Part shown: positions 34,830-44,125 of the stretch, piece after piece
Layout of the letters: each line of letters starts with the position of its first letter
How positions within the stretch are numbered: position 1 is the stretch's first letter
Source: an uncultured Clostridia bacterium
GTDB taxonomy: Bacteria > Bacillota > Clostridia > Christensenellales > UBA1242
Direction: 5' to 3'
Length of the DNA: 64,000 nucleotides
Assembly (NCBI GenBank): GCA_934771475.1
Contig: CAKVMD010000001.1
Coordinates: 1-64,000 of the forward strand
The notes under the pieces: model-generated
Databases searched by the model: none
Seen by the model: only the letters and a program-made list of their open reading frames with translations
Told to the model about the DNA's origin: nothing
Program-made: the position numbers and the translations under genes

Positions 34830-35735
34830 ATGTCAGTTATTTCAATGAAACAACTTCTAGAAGCAGGCGTTCACTTTGGACATCAAACAAGAAAGTGGAA
34901 CCCTAAGATGAAGAAATATATCTTCACTGCAAGAAATGATATTCATATCATCAATCTAGAACAAACATCAGAGCAAGTAGACAAGGCTTACACTTTCGTA
35001 AGAGATGTTGTTGCTTCTGGTAAAACAGTTCTTTTTGTAGGAACTAAAAAACAAGCACAAGACGCTGTTAAAGAGGAAGCCGAGAGATGCGGAATGTATT
35101 ATATCAATACAAGATGGCTTGGCGGATGCCTCACAAACTTCAAAACTATTAAGTCAAGAATTGAAAGACTTAATAAACTCAACCAAATGGAAAAGGTTGG
35201 AGAATTTGACCTTCTTCCAAAGAAAGAAGTTGCTCTTCTTAAAGCAGAAAGAGACAAACTTGAAAAGAACCTTGGTGGAATTAAAGAAATGAGAGAACTC
35301 CCAGGACTTGTATTCGTTGTTGACCCTAATGTTGAACACATTTGCGTTAATGAATGCCGTGTTCTTGGAATTCCTATGGTTGGACTTGTTGATACTAACG
35401 GCAACCCAGATGGTATTGCTTATGTAATCCCTGGAAATGACGATGCAATTCGTTCAGTTAAACTTATCGCTGGCGCTATGGCAGACGCAGTTATCGAAGC
35501 TAGGGAAGGCGTATCAATGAAGAAAGACGAAGATGAAGCAGAGGAAGAAATTGACCTTGAAAAGGCACTTGCTGAAACTAAACCAAACCTTGAAATCGCA
35601 GAGGCTGGTGAAGAGCGCAAAACTGCCAAAGGAAGAAAGAAACCTGCAAAGAAGCCAGCCAAAAAAGAAGAAGTTAAGGCTGAAACTGCTGAAGTAAAAG
35701 TTGAAGAAACAAAAGTTGAATCAAAAGGAGAATAA
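34830..35735 (+). CDS. rpsB: 30S ribosomal protein S2
   Basis: The 301-residue protein starts [21 protein letters not shown] behind AAAAGGAGG. The core contains [21 protein letters not shown] and the P-loop-like [13 protein letters not shown], normal for S2. After about residue 235 it carries a tail of acidic residues and then Lys/Ala/Pro repeats ([17 protein letters not shown]), which makes it longer than the usual 235-260 residues. It is followed by tsf after two bases. Confidence 0.95.
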   Translation: MSVISMKQLLEAGVHFGHQTRKWNPKMKKYIFTARNDIHIINLEQTSEQVDKAYTFVRDVVASGKTVLFVGTKKQAQDAVKEEAERCGMYYINTRWLGGCLTNFKTIKSRIERLNKLNQMEKVGEFDLLPKKEVALLKAERDKLEKNLGGIKEMRELPGLVFVVDPNVEHICVNECRVLGIPMVGLVDTNGNPDGIAYVIPGNDDAIRSVKLIAGAMADAVIEAREGVSMKKDEDEAEEEIDLEKALAETKPNLEIAEAGEERKTAKGRKKPAKKPAKKEEVKAETAEVKVEETKVESKGE

Positions 35736-35737
35736 TT

Positions 35738-36391
35738 ATGAATTTCACCGCTAAAGATGTTGCAGAACTTAGAGCAAAAACCAATGCAGGAATGATGGAC
35801 TGCAAAAAAGCCCTCACTGAATGTGATGGAGATTTCGAAAAAGCCACTATTTGGCTTAGAGAAAAGGGTATCGCTGCCGCTGCTAAAAAGCAATCAAGAA
35901 TTGCAAGTGAAGGAATTGTTACATCTTACATCCACATGGGTGGAAAGATTGGTGTTCTCGTAGAAATCAACTGCGAAACAGACTTTGTAGCAAAAACAGA
36001 CGCTTTCCAAGAAATTGGACACGATGTTGCTCTTCAAATTGCTGCCGCTGCTCCAAAATATGTTAGAATAGAGGAAGTTCCTGCGGAAGAACTTGAAAAA
36101 GAGAAAGAGATTCTTAGAAATCAAGCCCTTAACGAAGGAAAACCAGCTCAAATCATTGAAAAAATGGTTGAAGGCAGAGTTAAAAAATTCTATCAAGATG
36201 TATGTCTTTTAGAGCAAGCATTTGTTAAAGACCCAAGCATGACTATACAACAATATATCAATGAAAAAACTCTTCAAATTGGAGAAAAAATCTCTATTAG
36301 AAGATTTACAAGATATGAAATGGGAGAAGGTCTCGAAAAGAGAAACGACAACCTTGCCGAAGAAGTTGCGAAACAAATGGCTGGAAAATAA
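35738..36391 (+). CDS. tsf: Elongation factor Ts
   Basis: The 217-residue protein reloads EF-Tu with GTP. The signature [16 protein letters not shown] opens it, and [12 protein letters not shown] follows. It is of the short Bacillota/cyanobacterial-size form. pyrH, which usually comes next, is missing; a terminator follows instead. Confidence 0.95.
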   Translation: MNFTAKDVAELRAKTNAGMMDCKKALTECDGDFEKATIWLREKGIAAAAKKQSRIASEGIVTSYIHMGGKIGVLVEINCETDFVAKTDAFQEIGHDVALQIAAAAPKYVRIEEVPAEELEKEKEILRNQALNEGKPAQIIEKMVEGRVKKFYQDVCLLEQAFVKDPSMTIQQYINEKTLQIGEKISIRRFTRYEMGEGLEKRNDNLAEEVAKQMAGK

Positions 36392-36396
36392 TAAAT

Positions 36397-36427
36397 AAAA
36401 AAGACCATAAATGCGTGGTCTTTTTTT
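36397..36427 (+). terminator. Terminator after tsf
   Basis: AAAAAAGACCA (36397-36407) pairs with TGGTCTTTTTT starting at 36416, followed by T. Confidence 0.9.
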
Positions 36428-36713
36428 GTTACATAAAATTGAAACAATAGAAGTGAGCGCTTTATTATGATAACAAAGATTATATGAATTACGCGATTGA
36501 TTGCTTGGACGCGCAATAGCAATAAAAACAAGGTGGGTGTTTTATTTTTAAGGGAAATTTTAGTCGTTTAAACTTAAATTGTCGTAAATCATAAATTTGA
36601 TGTTTTGTATTGACTAATTATTTTTAAGTATTCTCAATATTTCTTATAATTAATTGACAAATGTCGATTATTATGTTAAATTTATTATACCACAATAAAA
36701 AGGGAGATAACTT
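36428..36713 (+). other. Non-coding gap before the glycosyltransferase
   Basis: About 285 AT-rich bases after the tsf terminator. I see a plausible promoter, TTGACA at 36654-36659 with TAAATT 17 bases on, but no gene or RNA that I can support. pyrH would be expected at this place by Bacillota synteny. Confidence 0.5.
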
Positions 36714-37844
36714 ATGAAGATTACTATTGTCGCCGATGTTTTTGGTCAAACCAATAACGGGACTTCGGCCACGATTACGAGATTAATAGAACATATGCAA
36801 TCAAGAGGACATGAAGTTAAGATTGTTTCTACATATGACGGAGGAGAGAACTATTTTGTCGTTCCTAGCCGAAATTTTGGGCCATTTAATAATTATATTG
36901 AAAAAACCAATGGTGTTGCTTTGGGGAAACCTGTAAAGTCTACTATTTGGGAGGCGATTAAAGATGCCGATGTTGTGCATTTTGTTTTGCCATTTAAAAT
37001 GAGCAAATGCGGAATAAAAATGTGTATTGAACATGAAATTCCTTTCACTTCCGCTTTTCACTGTCAACCTGAAAATATAACAAGCCATCTTAGCTTGCAA
37101 AAGTCAAAGTTTGTTAACTATCTTATATACAAGCACTTTAAGCGCGATTTTTATAAAAAAGTGCCAGTTGTTCATTGTCCAAGTATGTTTGTGGCTAACA
37201 AACTTGCGCAATACAACTATCCTTGCAAAACTTTTGTTATTTCAAATGGTGTAAGAGACGAGTTTGTTCCAACGCCGAGCGAAAAACCCGAAGAATTAAA
37301 AGATAAATTTTGCATAATGATGTCGGGACGCTATTCAAATGAGAAACGCCAAGATTTGATAATTAAGGCTGTCGAGAAGAGTAAATATAAGGATAAAATT
37401 CAAATTATTTTGGCGGGGAACGGACCTAAAAAGAAAAAATATGAAAAAATGGGGAGAAAATTGCCAAATCATCCTATCTTTTGCTTTTTAAGTAAAGACG
37501 AACTTATAAAAACAATCAATTACTGTGATTTATATGTTCACGCATCTGACTTTGAAATTGAAGGCATTGGCTGTATGGAAGCCATCAGTTGTGGTATTGT
37601 GCCAGTGCTTTCAAATAGTAAAAATGCAGCCCTTTATCAATTTGCTTTGACCGACGAAAACTTATTTAAAGCGGGAGATGCAAAAGACCTAGCTCGAAAA
37701 ATTGATTATTGGATTGAGCATCCAAAAGAAAAGAAAGAACTTAGTAAAAAATATGTTGAGTTTATGAATCAATTTAAGATTGAAAAATGCATCGACCAAA
37801 TGGAAGAAATGTTTAAATATGCTTTCAGTGAGGGTAAAAAATGA
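36714..37844 (+). CDS. Glycosyltransferase family 4
   Basis: The 376-residue enzyme has the two-Rossmann GT-B fold of family 4. The N-terminus MKITIVADVFGQTNNGTSAT shows the acceptor loop; the C-half contains ISNGVRDEF, MSGRYSNEKRQD and the nucleotide-sugar E-x7-E motif EIEGIGCME. No membrane span is seen, so it is likely a peripheral membrane protein. It overlaps the acyltransferase gene by four bases (ATGA), which suggests glycolipid synthesis, for example a glucosyl-diacylglycerol, but the acceptor is not shown by the sequence. Confidence 0.85.
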   Translation: MKITIVADVFGQTNNGTSATITRLIEHMQSRGHEVKIVSTYDGGENYFVVPSRNFGPFNNYIEKTNGVALGKPVKSTIWEAIKDADVVHFVLPFKMSKCGIKMCIEHEIPFTSAFHCQPENITSHLSLQKSKFVNYLIYKHFKRDFYKKVPVVHCPSMFVANKLAQYNYPCKTFVISNGVRDEFVPTPSEKPEELKDKFCIMMSGRYSNEKRQDLIIKAVEKSKYKDKIQIILAGNGPKKKKYEKMGRKLPNHPIFCFLSKDELIKTINYCDLYVHASDFEIEGIGCMEAISCGIVPVLSNSKNAALYQFALTDENLFKAGDAKDLARKIDYWIEHPKEKKELSKKYVEFMNQFKIEKCIDQMEEMFKYAFSEGKK

Positions 37845-38662
37845 TTGATGAAGAGGGAAGAGTTTGGCCAGATAACCCACACCAGCACATGATGACTCCT
37901 CCTAAAAAGCGCAAAGAACTTGATTATAGTTACAAATATGAAAAAAAGAGCCCATTTTACAAATTGTGGTCTTTCTTTTTAAGAATTCTAGCGCTTATTT
38001 TCATTCCAATTATTAACCATTATGCTTACAGGTTTGTTATAAAAGGAAGAAAAAATTTAAGAAAATTAAGGAAAACTGGTTTTGTTGCAGTTTCAAATCA
38101 TGTTCTTCACATGGATGCGGCAATTATTGCTTCATCAATTTTTAACACTAGAAAATGCTATTTCATTATGCTAGGAGAAAATTCGACTATTCCTGTTGCA
38201 GGGAGTATTTTGAAGTCGCTAGGTGGAGTGCCAATCGCAAGCGACACATCGGGAACCATGAAATTTTTGACATACTGCAATAAGTTAATAAAAAAGAAAA
38301 AACCAATCCTTATTTTCCCAGAGGTTGCTATGTGGCATGGCTATAAAGGCATTCGTCCTTTTGAGAGTGGAGGGTTTAGGCTTGCAATAAGTAACAATGT
38401 GCCTGTTTTGCCTATCGTTATTACACTTAAATACAGGAATAAAAAGAAAACACGATACAAAGCATATTTTAAAATTTGCGACCCAATATACCCTAATACA
38501 GAATTGAAGGGGAAAGCATCAGCGACCGAACTAACAGAGAGAACTCATGAGGTTTTTGTGAATGAAAGTCAAAAATTTTACAAAAATGAGAGGAAAAAAC
38601 ATTTGTTAAAAGTGGTAAGGAAATCGCTTAAACAACAAAAACGCAGAAAAAACTTGCAATAA
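37841..38662 (+). CDS. PlsC-like acyltransferase
   Basis: The 273-residue membrane-bound enzyme resembles 1-acylglycerol-3-phosphate acyltransferases. The catalytic H-x4-D is NHVLHMD; a glycerol-phosphate motif reads FPEVAMWHGYKGIRPFESGGFRLA, where the family has FPEGTR. One hydrophobic segment lies at about residues 42-62. The end is very basic. It overlaps the glycosyltransferase gene. The changed FPE motif may mean a different acceptor than lyso-phosphatidate. Confidence 0.82.
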   Translation: MIDEEGRVWPDNPHQHMMTPPKKRKELDYSYKYEKKSPFYKLWSFFLRILALIFIPIINHYAYRFVIKGRKNLRKLRKTGFVAVSNHVLHMDAAIIASSIFNTRKCYFIMLGENSTIPVAGSILKSLGGVPIASDTSGTMKFLTYCNKLIKKKKPILIFPEVAMWHGYKGIRPFESGGFRLAISNNVPVLPIVITLKYRNKKKTRYKAYFKICDPIYPNTELKGKASATELTERTHEVFVNESQKFYKNERKKHLLKVVRKSLKQQKRRKNLQ

Positions 38663-38670
38663 TCAATATT

Positions 38671-38703
38671 AAGAGATAATTTATAAAGATTATCTCTTTT
38701 TTG
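38671..38703 (+). terminator. Terminator before frr
   Basis: AAGAGATAAT (38671-38680) pairs perfectly with ATTATCTCTT (38689-38698) over an eight-base loop, followed by T's. Confidence 0.9.
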
Positions 38704-38752
38704 TTTGCAAATTTGTGCATTTTATTGTAAAATACCTTACGAGGAGAATTTT

Positions 38753-39319
38753 ATGAACGAATTATATGAAGAAATTGAACTTTCTTGCCAAGAGGACATT
38801 GAAAAGATAATAAATCATCAATTAAATGAATATTTAGTAATAAGAGCAGGTAGAGCAAACCCACATATTCTTGATAAGGTTTTGATAGATTATTATGGCG
38901 TGCCTACTCCAATCAAAAATATGGCTTCTATTTCTGTGCCAGAGGCAAGAATTCTTGCTATTTCTGTTTGGGATCAAAGCCAACTTAAAAACATCTCAAA
39001 AGCCATTTCTATGGCAGACCTTGGGGTTACACCTAACGAAGATGGAAAGGTTATTAGACTTGTTTTCCCAATGCTTACAGAAGAGAGAAGAAAAGACATT
39101 GTAAAACAAATCAAAAAACTTGCAGAGGAAGCAAAAGTTGCTGTTCGTAACGCAAGAAGAGATGCAATGGACCTCATTAAAGATTTAGAAAAAAATGGTG
39201 AGATTTCAGAAGACGAAAAGGCTGTTTTTGAAGACAAAATTCAAAAATTGATTGACAATGCTTGTGATAAGATTGAAGATAATTATAAAATAAAAGAAAA
39301 AGAGATTATGGAGGTGTAA
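38753..39319 (+). CDS. frr: Ribosome recycling factor
   Basis: The 188-residue protein splits ribosomes after termination. The start MNELYEEIELSCQ is preceded by GAGGAG; an upstream open frame to 38705 has no conserved residues. RAGRANPHILDKVLIDYYG is the family mark. It heads the frr-uppS-cdsA-rseP order. Confidence 0.95.
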   Translation: MNELYEEIELSCQEDIEKIINHQLNEYLVIRAGRANPHILDKVLIDYYGVPTPIKNMASISVPEARILAISVWDQSQLKNISKAISMADLGVTPNEDGKVIRLVFPMLTEERRKDIVKQIKKLAEEAKVAVRNARRDAMDLIKDLEKNGEISEDEKAVFEDKIQKLIDNACDKIEDNYKIKEKEIMEV

Positions 39320-39333
39320 CCTTTCTCTTTTTC
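39296..39333 (+). other. Hairpin spanning the frr stop
   Basis: GAAAAAGAGA (39296-39305) and TCTCTTTTTC (39324-39333) are perfectly complementary with an 18-base loop that contains the frr stop codon. The T's lie inside the stem, so it is not a classic terminator. It may attenuate or stabilise the mRNA between frr and uppS. Confidence 0.4.
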
Positions 39334-39352
39334 GTAATTAAAAAGGAAGGTT

Positions 39353-40048
39353 ATGTCAAAATCAAAACTTATTTGTCCTGAACATATTGCTATCATAATG
39401 GACGGAAACGGAAGATGGGCAACAAGAAGAGGGTTGCCTCGCTCTTTGGGACACAAAGAGGGTGTGGTAAGTGTTGAAAAAACTATTAATGCTTGCCTTG
39501 AGCTTGGAGTAAAAATCTGCACATTTTTTGCATTTTCAACAGAGAATTGGAAACGAAGTAAGGAAGAAATTGATGGGATATTTTCGTTGCTTCGAGATTA
39601 TATTGCCAAAGAGGAAAATATTTTTATTAAAAAGCATGTAAAACTAGACTATATTGGCGTTTTAGATCCATTTCCAGAAGATTTGAAAAAAGCGCTTTTA
39701 GATACCAAAGAAAAAACCAAAGATTATGATAATTTAACGGTTATATTTGCTCTCAATTATGGCGGAAGAGACGACCTTGTGCGCGCGGTAAACAAACACA
39801 TTGAAAACGGGGAGAAAGTGAACGAAAAAAGTTTACTAGAAAGTCTTGACACTGGCAAATATCCAGAGCCTGATATTGTTGTTAGGACTAGTGGCGAGCA
39901 ACGATTGTCAAACTTTATGTTGTATCAAATGGCATATTCAGAACTTTATTTTCCAAAAGTTTTGTGGCCAGATTTTAATAAAAAACATCTTATTAAAATT
40001 ATAAAAAACTTTAATAAGCGCGAAAGGAGATTTGGAGGAATCAAATGA
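39353..40048 (+). CDS. uppS: Undecaprenyl diphosphate synthase
   Basis: The 231-residue cis-prenyltransferase makes the C55 carrier for cell wall synthesis. PEHIAIIMDGNGRWA, SLGHKEG, FAFSTENWKRS and RTSGEQRLSNFMLYQMAYSEL are all present; D18 of MDGNGRWA is the Mg-binding Asp. It overlaps cdsA by four bases (ATGA). Confidence 0.96.
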   Translation: MSKSKLICPEHIAIIMDGNGRWATRRGLPRSLGHKEGVVSVEKTINACLELGVKICTFFAFSTENWKRSKEEIDGIFSLLRDYIAKEENIFIKKHVKLDYIGVLDPFPEDLKKALLDTKEKTKDYDNLTVIFALNYGGRDDLVRAVNKHIENGEKVNEKSLLESLDTGKYPEPDIVVRTSGEQRLSNFMLYQMAYSELYFPKVLWPDFNKKHLIKIIKNFNKRERRFGGIK

Positions 40049-41010
40049 AAAAAAGACTTATTTCGGGGATGGTTTTCGTTTTAATAATCGCTCTCGGATT
40101 TGTTTTAAAATTTTATGTAAGCAACTACTTTTTTGACGCAATAATTCTTGCTGTTGCAGGGATTGGAGCGTTTGAAGCATCTAGAATGTTCTCAAAAATG
40201 GGTAAAGTAAACGATAAAATTATGTCGATAATTTATCCCGCTTTTGCAATGATTACAGTGCTATTGTGTTTACATTTTGACGAAAAAATTGGAATTGTTT
40301 ACACCATCGCCATCCTTGTGGGGTTAATGATTTTGTTTTTCTTAATTACTTTTTGTGTGGCGTTACTTAACAAAAATACAACCACATTTGAGATGAAAAA
40401 TCAAAATGTAAGTATGTCTAAGCCTAAATATTGCTTAACAAAAGCGTTTAACACTGTGCTCACTTTTATTTATCCAACATTTTTAATTATGTTTTTGACA
40501 TATATTAACCATTTTGAGCAGCTTAAAGGTTCTTTCGCTCGCTTAGGTGAGTATGGCGGAAGACTATCTTTGTTCGTGCTTCTTTTCACACTTTTAGTGC
40601 CAATTATAACCGATACTTTTGCATATCTTACAGGCAGTATCATTGGTGGCAAAAAACTTGCGCCTAGCGTTAGCCCAAACAAAACAATCTCGGGGGCTGT
40701 TGGAGGGAGCGTTTGGTGCGTTGCCTTTGCTGTTGTAGTATTTTGTATCTTTAACGCTTTTTCAACTTATGAAGCAGTGTTTTCAAGTGCAGGTATAACC
40801 TTATGGAAAATCGCAATTATAGCGTTTGTTGGCTCAATTATTGGGCAATGTGGCGATTTGTTTGAGAGTTATCTTAAACGCCAAGCAGGAGTAAAAGATT
40901 CTGGCAAAATTATGCCTGGGCATGGTGGAATTCTCGACAGATTTGACTCACACATTGCTGTTGCTCCAATAATGTTTATTGCGTTTGCGATAATATTTGC
41001 GCTTATTTAA
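40045..41010 (+). CDS. cdsA: Phosphatidate cytidylyltransferase
   Basis: The 321-residue membrane enzyme makes CDP-diacylglycerol. The C-terminal signature GDLFESYLKRQAGVKDSG, then MPGHGGILDRFDS is the CdsA mark. About eight hydrophobic segments are seen. Longer than many by an inserted loop around residues 105-135. In other Bacillota dxr follows; here the next gene is rseP. Confidence 0.94.
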   Translation: MKKRLISGMVFVLIIALGFVLKFYVSNYFFDAIILAVAGIGAFEASRMFSKMGKVNDKIMSIIYPAFAMITVLLCLHFDEKIGIVYTIAILVGLMILFFLITFCVALLNKNTTTFEMKNQNVSMSKPKYCLTKAFNTVLTFIYPTFLIMFLTYINHFEQLKGSFARLGEYGGRLSLFVLLFTLLVPIITDTFAYLTGSIIGGKKLAPSVSPNKTISGAVGGSVWCVAFAVVVFCIFNAFSTYEAVFSSAGITLWKIAIIAFVGSIIGQCGDLFESYLKRQAGVKDSGKIMPGHGGILDRFDSHIAVAPIMFIAFAIIFALI

Positions 41011-41056
41011 TTTTTCTTATTTTGACAACAAATTATATAAATCAATATTTTTTAAG

Positions 41057-41085
41057 TTGAAATATTCAGTGGAAACTGGTAAAAT
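41057..41085 (+). promoter_or_regulatory. Promoter for rseP
   Basis: TTGAAA at 41057-41062 and TAAAAT at 41080-41085 are 17 bases apart. Confidence 0.55.
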
Positions 41086-41105
41086 AAGCGTATGGGTGAG
41101 GTTTA

Positions 41106-42425
41106 ATGATAGTCCTTTATTTAATTCTAGCATTGATGGTGCTTTTGCTTATGGTTTTAGTCCATGAGTTTGGACACTATGTAATTGGAAGAATGCTAAA
41201 TTTTAAAATTAACGAATTTTCAATAGGGTTTGGAAAAGCAATTTTTTCAAAGAAAAATAAACGCGGGGAGTTGATTTCTCTGCGCATTTTTCCGCTGGGT
41301 GGATATTGCGCTTTTGCGGGCGAAGATGATGTTGACGGAAACAAAGCGGATTCATTTAACAATCAAAAACCATGGAAAAGAATTCTTGTATATCTCGCAG
41401 GAATAACCTTTAACTTTGCTTTTGCAGTGATTACATCTGCAATACTTTTATGTACCATCGGCTATGACATACCACAAGTTAAAAATGTTCAATTAAACAC
41501 AACAAAAATAACTGGGTTTATTGACAACAGCTTAGTTTATGGATACGACCCAAATGAAAGTTTGCAAGTTGGGGATGTAGTTTTGTCGGTTGACGGAAAG
41601 AAAATTGACTTTGCTTATGGTGAAAATTATACAAATCTAATTACTAACCAATTTAAGGAATATGGACTTTTTTTAAGACAGGAACAACAAAAAGCGGATG
41701 AGAACGGTTTGACTTTTGATGAGAAAGCAAGTTTTGAAGCGTTTTATACCACTCATTCTTATAGTGCTATCGTTAAACGAAACGGACAGTTTGCAGAGGC
41801 GGAAATTGGTTTTGCTCAAATTGCGACAAATCAAAAAGTTAAAGATGAAAAGGGCGACATTGTCTATGAAGAGGATGGTGTAACAGCAAAAACTGAAAAG
41901 GTTTATTTATATCTTAACAATGGTATTTCGGGAGCATATCAAATTAAGGTAACAAAGCGCACTGATGGCTGGGAAACTGCTAAAATTGAAATAATTCAGC
42001 ATTCTGACGCGGGAACTGTCATGTCAGCTTATGTTTATTCTGTTGGCGAAGCGATTGAAAGGGCTGTGCCATTCTCGTTTGGCCTTGCGTGGACAGTGCT
42101 TAAAAGTTTGTGGCAAATGATAACATTCCAACTTCCACTTTCTTCACTTGGAGGTCCTATTACCACAATCGCAACAATCGCACAAGTGGCACAAGCAAAC
42201 TTTTCATACCTATTGATTTTGATACCTTTGATTTCTGCAAACCTCGCAATTTTCAACTTGTTGCCTATACCTGCGCTGGATGGTGCGCATGTAGTTTTCA
42301 CAACAATAGAAGCAATCAGGAAAAAACCAATCAAAAGAGAAGTCGAAAACATGATTCATACTGTTGGGCTTTTCATTTTGCTTGGATTTGTCGTTTTGGT
42401 TGACATTTTGCATTTCCTATTGTAA
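41106..42425 (+). CDS. rseP: Site-2 intramembrane protease RseP/RasP
   Basis: The 439-residue zinc metalloprotease cleaves anti-sigma factors and leftover signal peptides in the membrane. HEFGH is at residues 20-24 (H20, E21, H24); the second part NLLPIPALDGAH supplies the third ligand. A PDZ domain lies between, with an insert of about 80 residues (about 195-275) that is longer than in most relatives. GAGGTTT precedes the ATG. Confidence 0.93.
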   Translation: MIVLYLILALMVLLLMVLVHEFGHYVIGRMLNFKINEFSIGFGKAIFSKKNKRGELISLRIFPLGGYCAFAGEDDVDGNKADSFNNQKPWKRILVYLAGITFNFAFAVITSAILLCTIGYDIPQVKNVQLNTTKITGFIDNSLVYGYDPNESLQVGDVVLSVDGKKIDFAYGENYTNLITNQFKEYGLFLRQEQQKADENGLTFDEKASFEAFYTTHSYSAIVKRNGQFAEAEIGFAQIATNQKVKDEKGDIVYEEDGVTAKTEKVYLYLNNGISGAYQIKVTKRTDGWETAKIEIIQHSDAGTVMSAYVYSVGEAIERAVPFSFGLAWTVLKSLWQMITFQLPLSSLGGPITTIATIAQVAQANFSYLLILIPLISANLAIFNLLPIPALDGAHVVFTTIEAIRKKPIKREVENMIHTVGLFILLGFVVLVDILHFLL

Positions 42426-42434
42426 AATTATTGC

Positions 42435-43976
42435 ATGGAAAATATCGTAGAATGCTTAAACAAAAAGTTTAATAATAAGTATAACTATTTAAAACTCTTG
42501 AATGTTTTGTATGACCGCAATGCTCGTCTTGCGACCATTACTTTCCTTTATCCTTGTACAATGGACGAAGTCCCTATCGAGGATAAGGAAGAGGTTGAAA
42601 AATTCATTCAAGAGTTTTTGTCGTTACACGCAGATATTAAGGTTAAGTTTAGAAAAAGTTTCCTTGATGACAAACTTGTGGTAAACGAAGTAGAAGAATT
42701 TTTTAAAGAGAACAAAAAAGGATTGTTGCCATATTTGAACAAAGACAATATTATGGCGTCCCACAATGAACTTAATGTTGAAGTAAAACTCACTTTAAAT
42801 CAAGATGTTTTATCGCTTCTTGATGAAACCGAATTTAAAACTGAATTAAAAGAGTTCCTAGACAAGAGGTTTATTGCATCATTCCAAATTGAGATTGTAG
42901 AAAATGAGGAAAAGTTGCCTGATGAAATAGTAGCCGATGATATTATGCCTTCTTTGCCTAAAACGAGAAGATATAAGGTTGAAATTGAAAAAGAAATTAT
43001 TGGCACTGGCATCAGTCCAAACCCAGAATACATAGAAGATATGAAAAAGCCGAAAGAGTCTGTGATACTTTCTGGCTTTATGACTAAACTCAATCAAAAG
43101 AAGTATATAGCGAAAAATGGTAAATTTAAGGGGAAAGAGAGAGTCTTGTACACATTTACTCTTCGAGATTCAAGCGGAGCAATCGAGTGCACTTATTTTT
43201 GCGGGAAAGCCCACGAAAAAGACATAGAGTCGCGTGAAGATATGTGCATGCTTATTTGTGTCGGGGATGTTAAAGAAGGATTTTCTGGCAAACTGGGTTA
43301 TACCATCAGAAAACTTGCGCTTGCCCAGCCAGACCAAGATAAACAAGAGGAAGAAAAAACGGAAAGTAATCACAAGCATAAACAGGTGGTTTTTCCAAGT
43401 ATTATGCAACGAAGCAATCAAGCACAACTTTTTGAAACCAAACCAAATTATAATGCTTTCATTATGAATAACGACATAGTGGTTTTTGATATTGAAACAA
43501 CAGGGCTTGACCCAGAAAGCGACGAAATTACCGAACTAGGTGCTGTTAAAATTGAACATGGTGAAGTTACCGAAAAATTTTCATCTTTTGTTAAACCAAA
43601 TATTAGAATCCCCAAAGAGGTTGAAAATCTTACTGGCATTTCTAATGAAATGGTTGCATTCGCCCCAAAAGTTGAAGATGTGATTGAAGATTTTTATAAT
43701 TGGTCAAGAGGTTGTATTTTGAGTGGACACAACATTGCGGGCTTCGATATGAAGTTTATTCGCAAGGCTGGTTCAAAAATTGGACTAAAATTTGATAACC
43801 AAATTATTGATACACTTATTGTTGCTCGCCAATCCTCACTTCGTGTTCCAAACTATAAATTGGGCACTCTTGTTAAAGCGCTTGGACTGGTTTTGGTTGA
43901 TGCGCATAGGGCATTTAATGACGCGTATGCAACCGCTCAGGTGCTAATGGAATTAAATCGCGAGAAAAATAAATAA
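42435..43976 (+). CDS. PolC N-terminal/OB/DEDDh exonuclease protein without polymerase
   Basis: The 513-residue protein occupies the polC place between rseP and rimP. Residues 1-200 look like the PolC N-terminal region. Residues about 208-325 form an OB fold (ILSGFMTKLNQKKYIAKNG and FTLRDSSGAIECTYF), as in PolC. Residues 347-510 are a DnaQ-type exonuclease: D352 and E354 (DIETTGLD), D438 (HNIAGFD), H491 and D496 (HRAFND), the full DEDDh set. Full PolC has about 1440 residues with PHP and polymerase after this; here a TAA ends it and no polymerase remnant follows before rimP. It may serve as a separate proofreading subunit. Confidence 0.82.
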   Translation: MENIVECLNKKFNNKYNYLKLLNVLYDRNARLATITFLYPCTMDEVPIEDKEEVEKFIQEFLSLHADIKVKFRKSFLDDKLVVNEVEEFFKENKKGLLPYLNKDNIMASHNELNVEVKLTLNQDVLSLLDETEFKTELKEFLDKRFIASFQIEIVENEEKLPDEIVADDIMPSLPKTRRYKVEIEKEIIGTGISPNPEYIEDMKKPKESVILSGFMTKLNQKKYIAKNGKFKGKERVLYTFTLRDSSGAIECTYFCGKAHEKDIESREDMCMLICVGDVKEGFSGKLGYTIRKLALAQPDQDKQEEEKTESNHKHKQVVFPSIMQRSNQAQLFETKPNYNAFIMNNDIVVFDIETTGLDPESDEITELGAVKIEHGEVTEKFSSFVKPNIRIPKEVENLTGISNEMVAFAPKVEDVIEDFYNWSRGCILSGHNIAGFDMKFIRKAGSKIGLKFDNQIIDTLIVARQSSLRVPNYKLGTLVKALGLVLVDAHRAFNDAYATAQVLMELNREKNK

Positions 43977-44024
43977 TTATTTCGAAAAATTATAGTAAAA
44001 TTTTGATAAAATTTATATAAATAC

Positions 44025-44053
44025 TTGATTTTGCGTATATAATATGTTATAAT
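44025..44053 (+). promoter_or_regulatory. Promoter for the rimP-nusA operon
   Basis: TTGATT at 44025-44030 and TATAAT at 44048-44053 are 17 bases apart. Confidence 0.7.
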
Positions 44054-44069
44054 ACATCTAGACTAGAAG

Positions 44070-44102
44070 GTAAGGAGCGGGCAGTTATGCATCGCTCCTT
44101 AC
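44070..44102 (+). promoter_or_regulatory. Leader hairpin that covers an upstream ribosome binding site
   Basis: GTAAGGAGCG (44070-44079) pairs perfectly with CGCTCCTTAC (44093-44102). The 5' arm carries AAGGAG, which lies nine bases before an ATG at 44087 in frame with rimP; the ATG sits in the loop. The hairpin would hide that site. A second start, TTG at 44126, has its own open GGGAGG. Confidence 0.7.
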
Positions 44103-44125
44103 TTCGTAAAAAGGGAGGAAAAATC

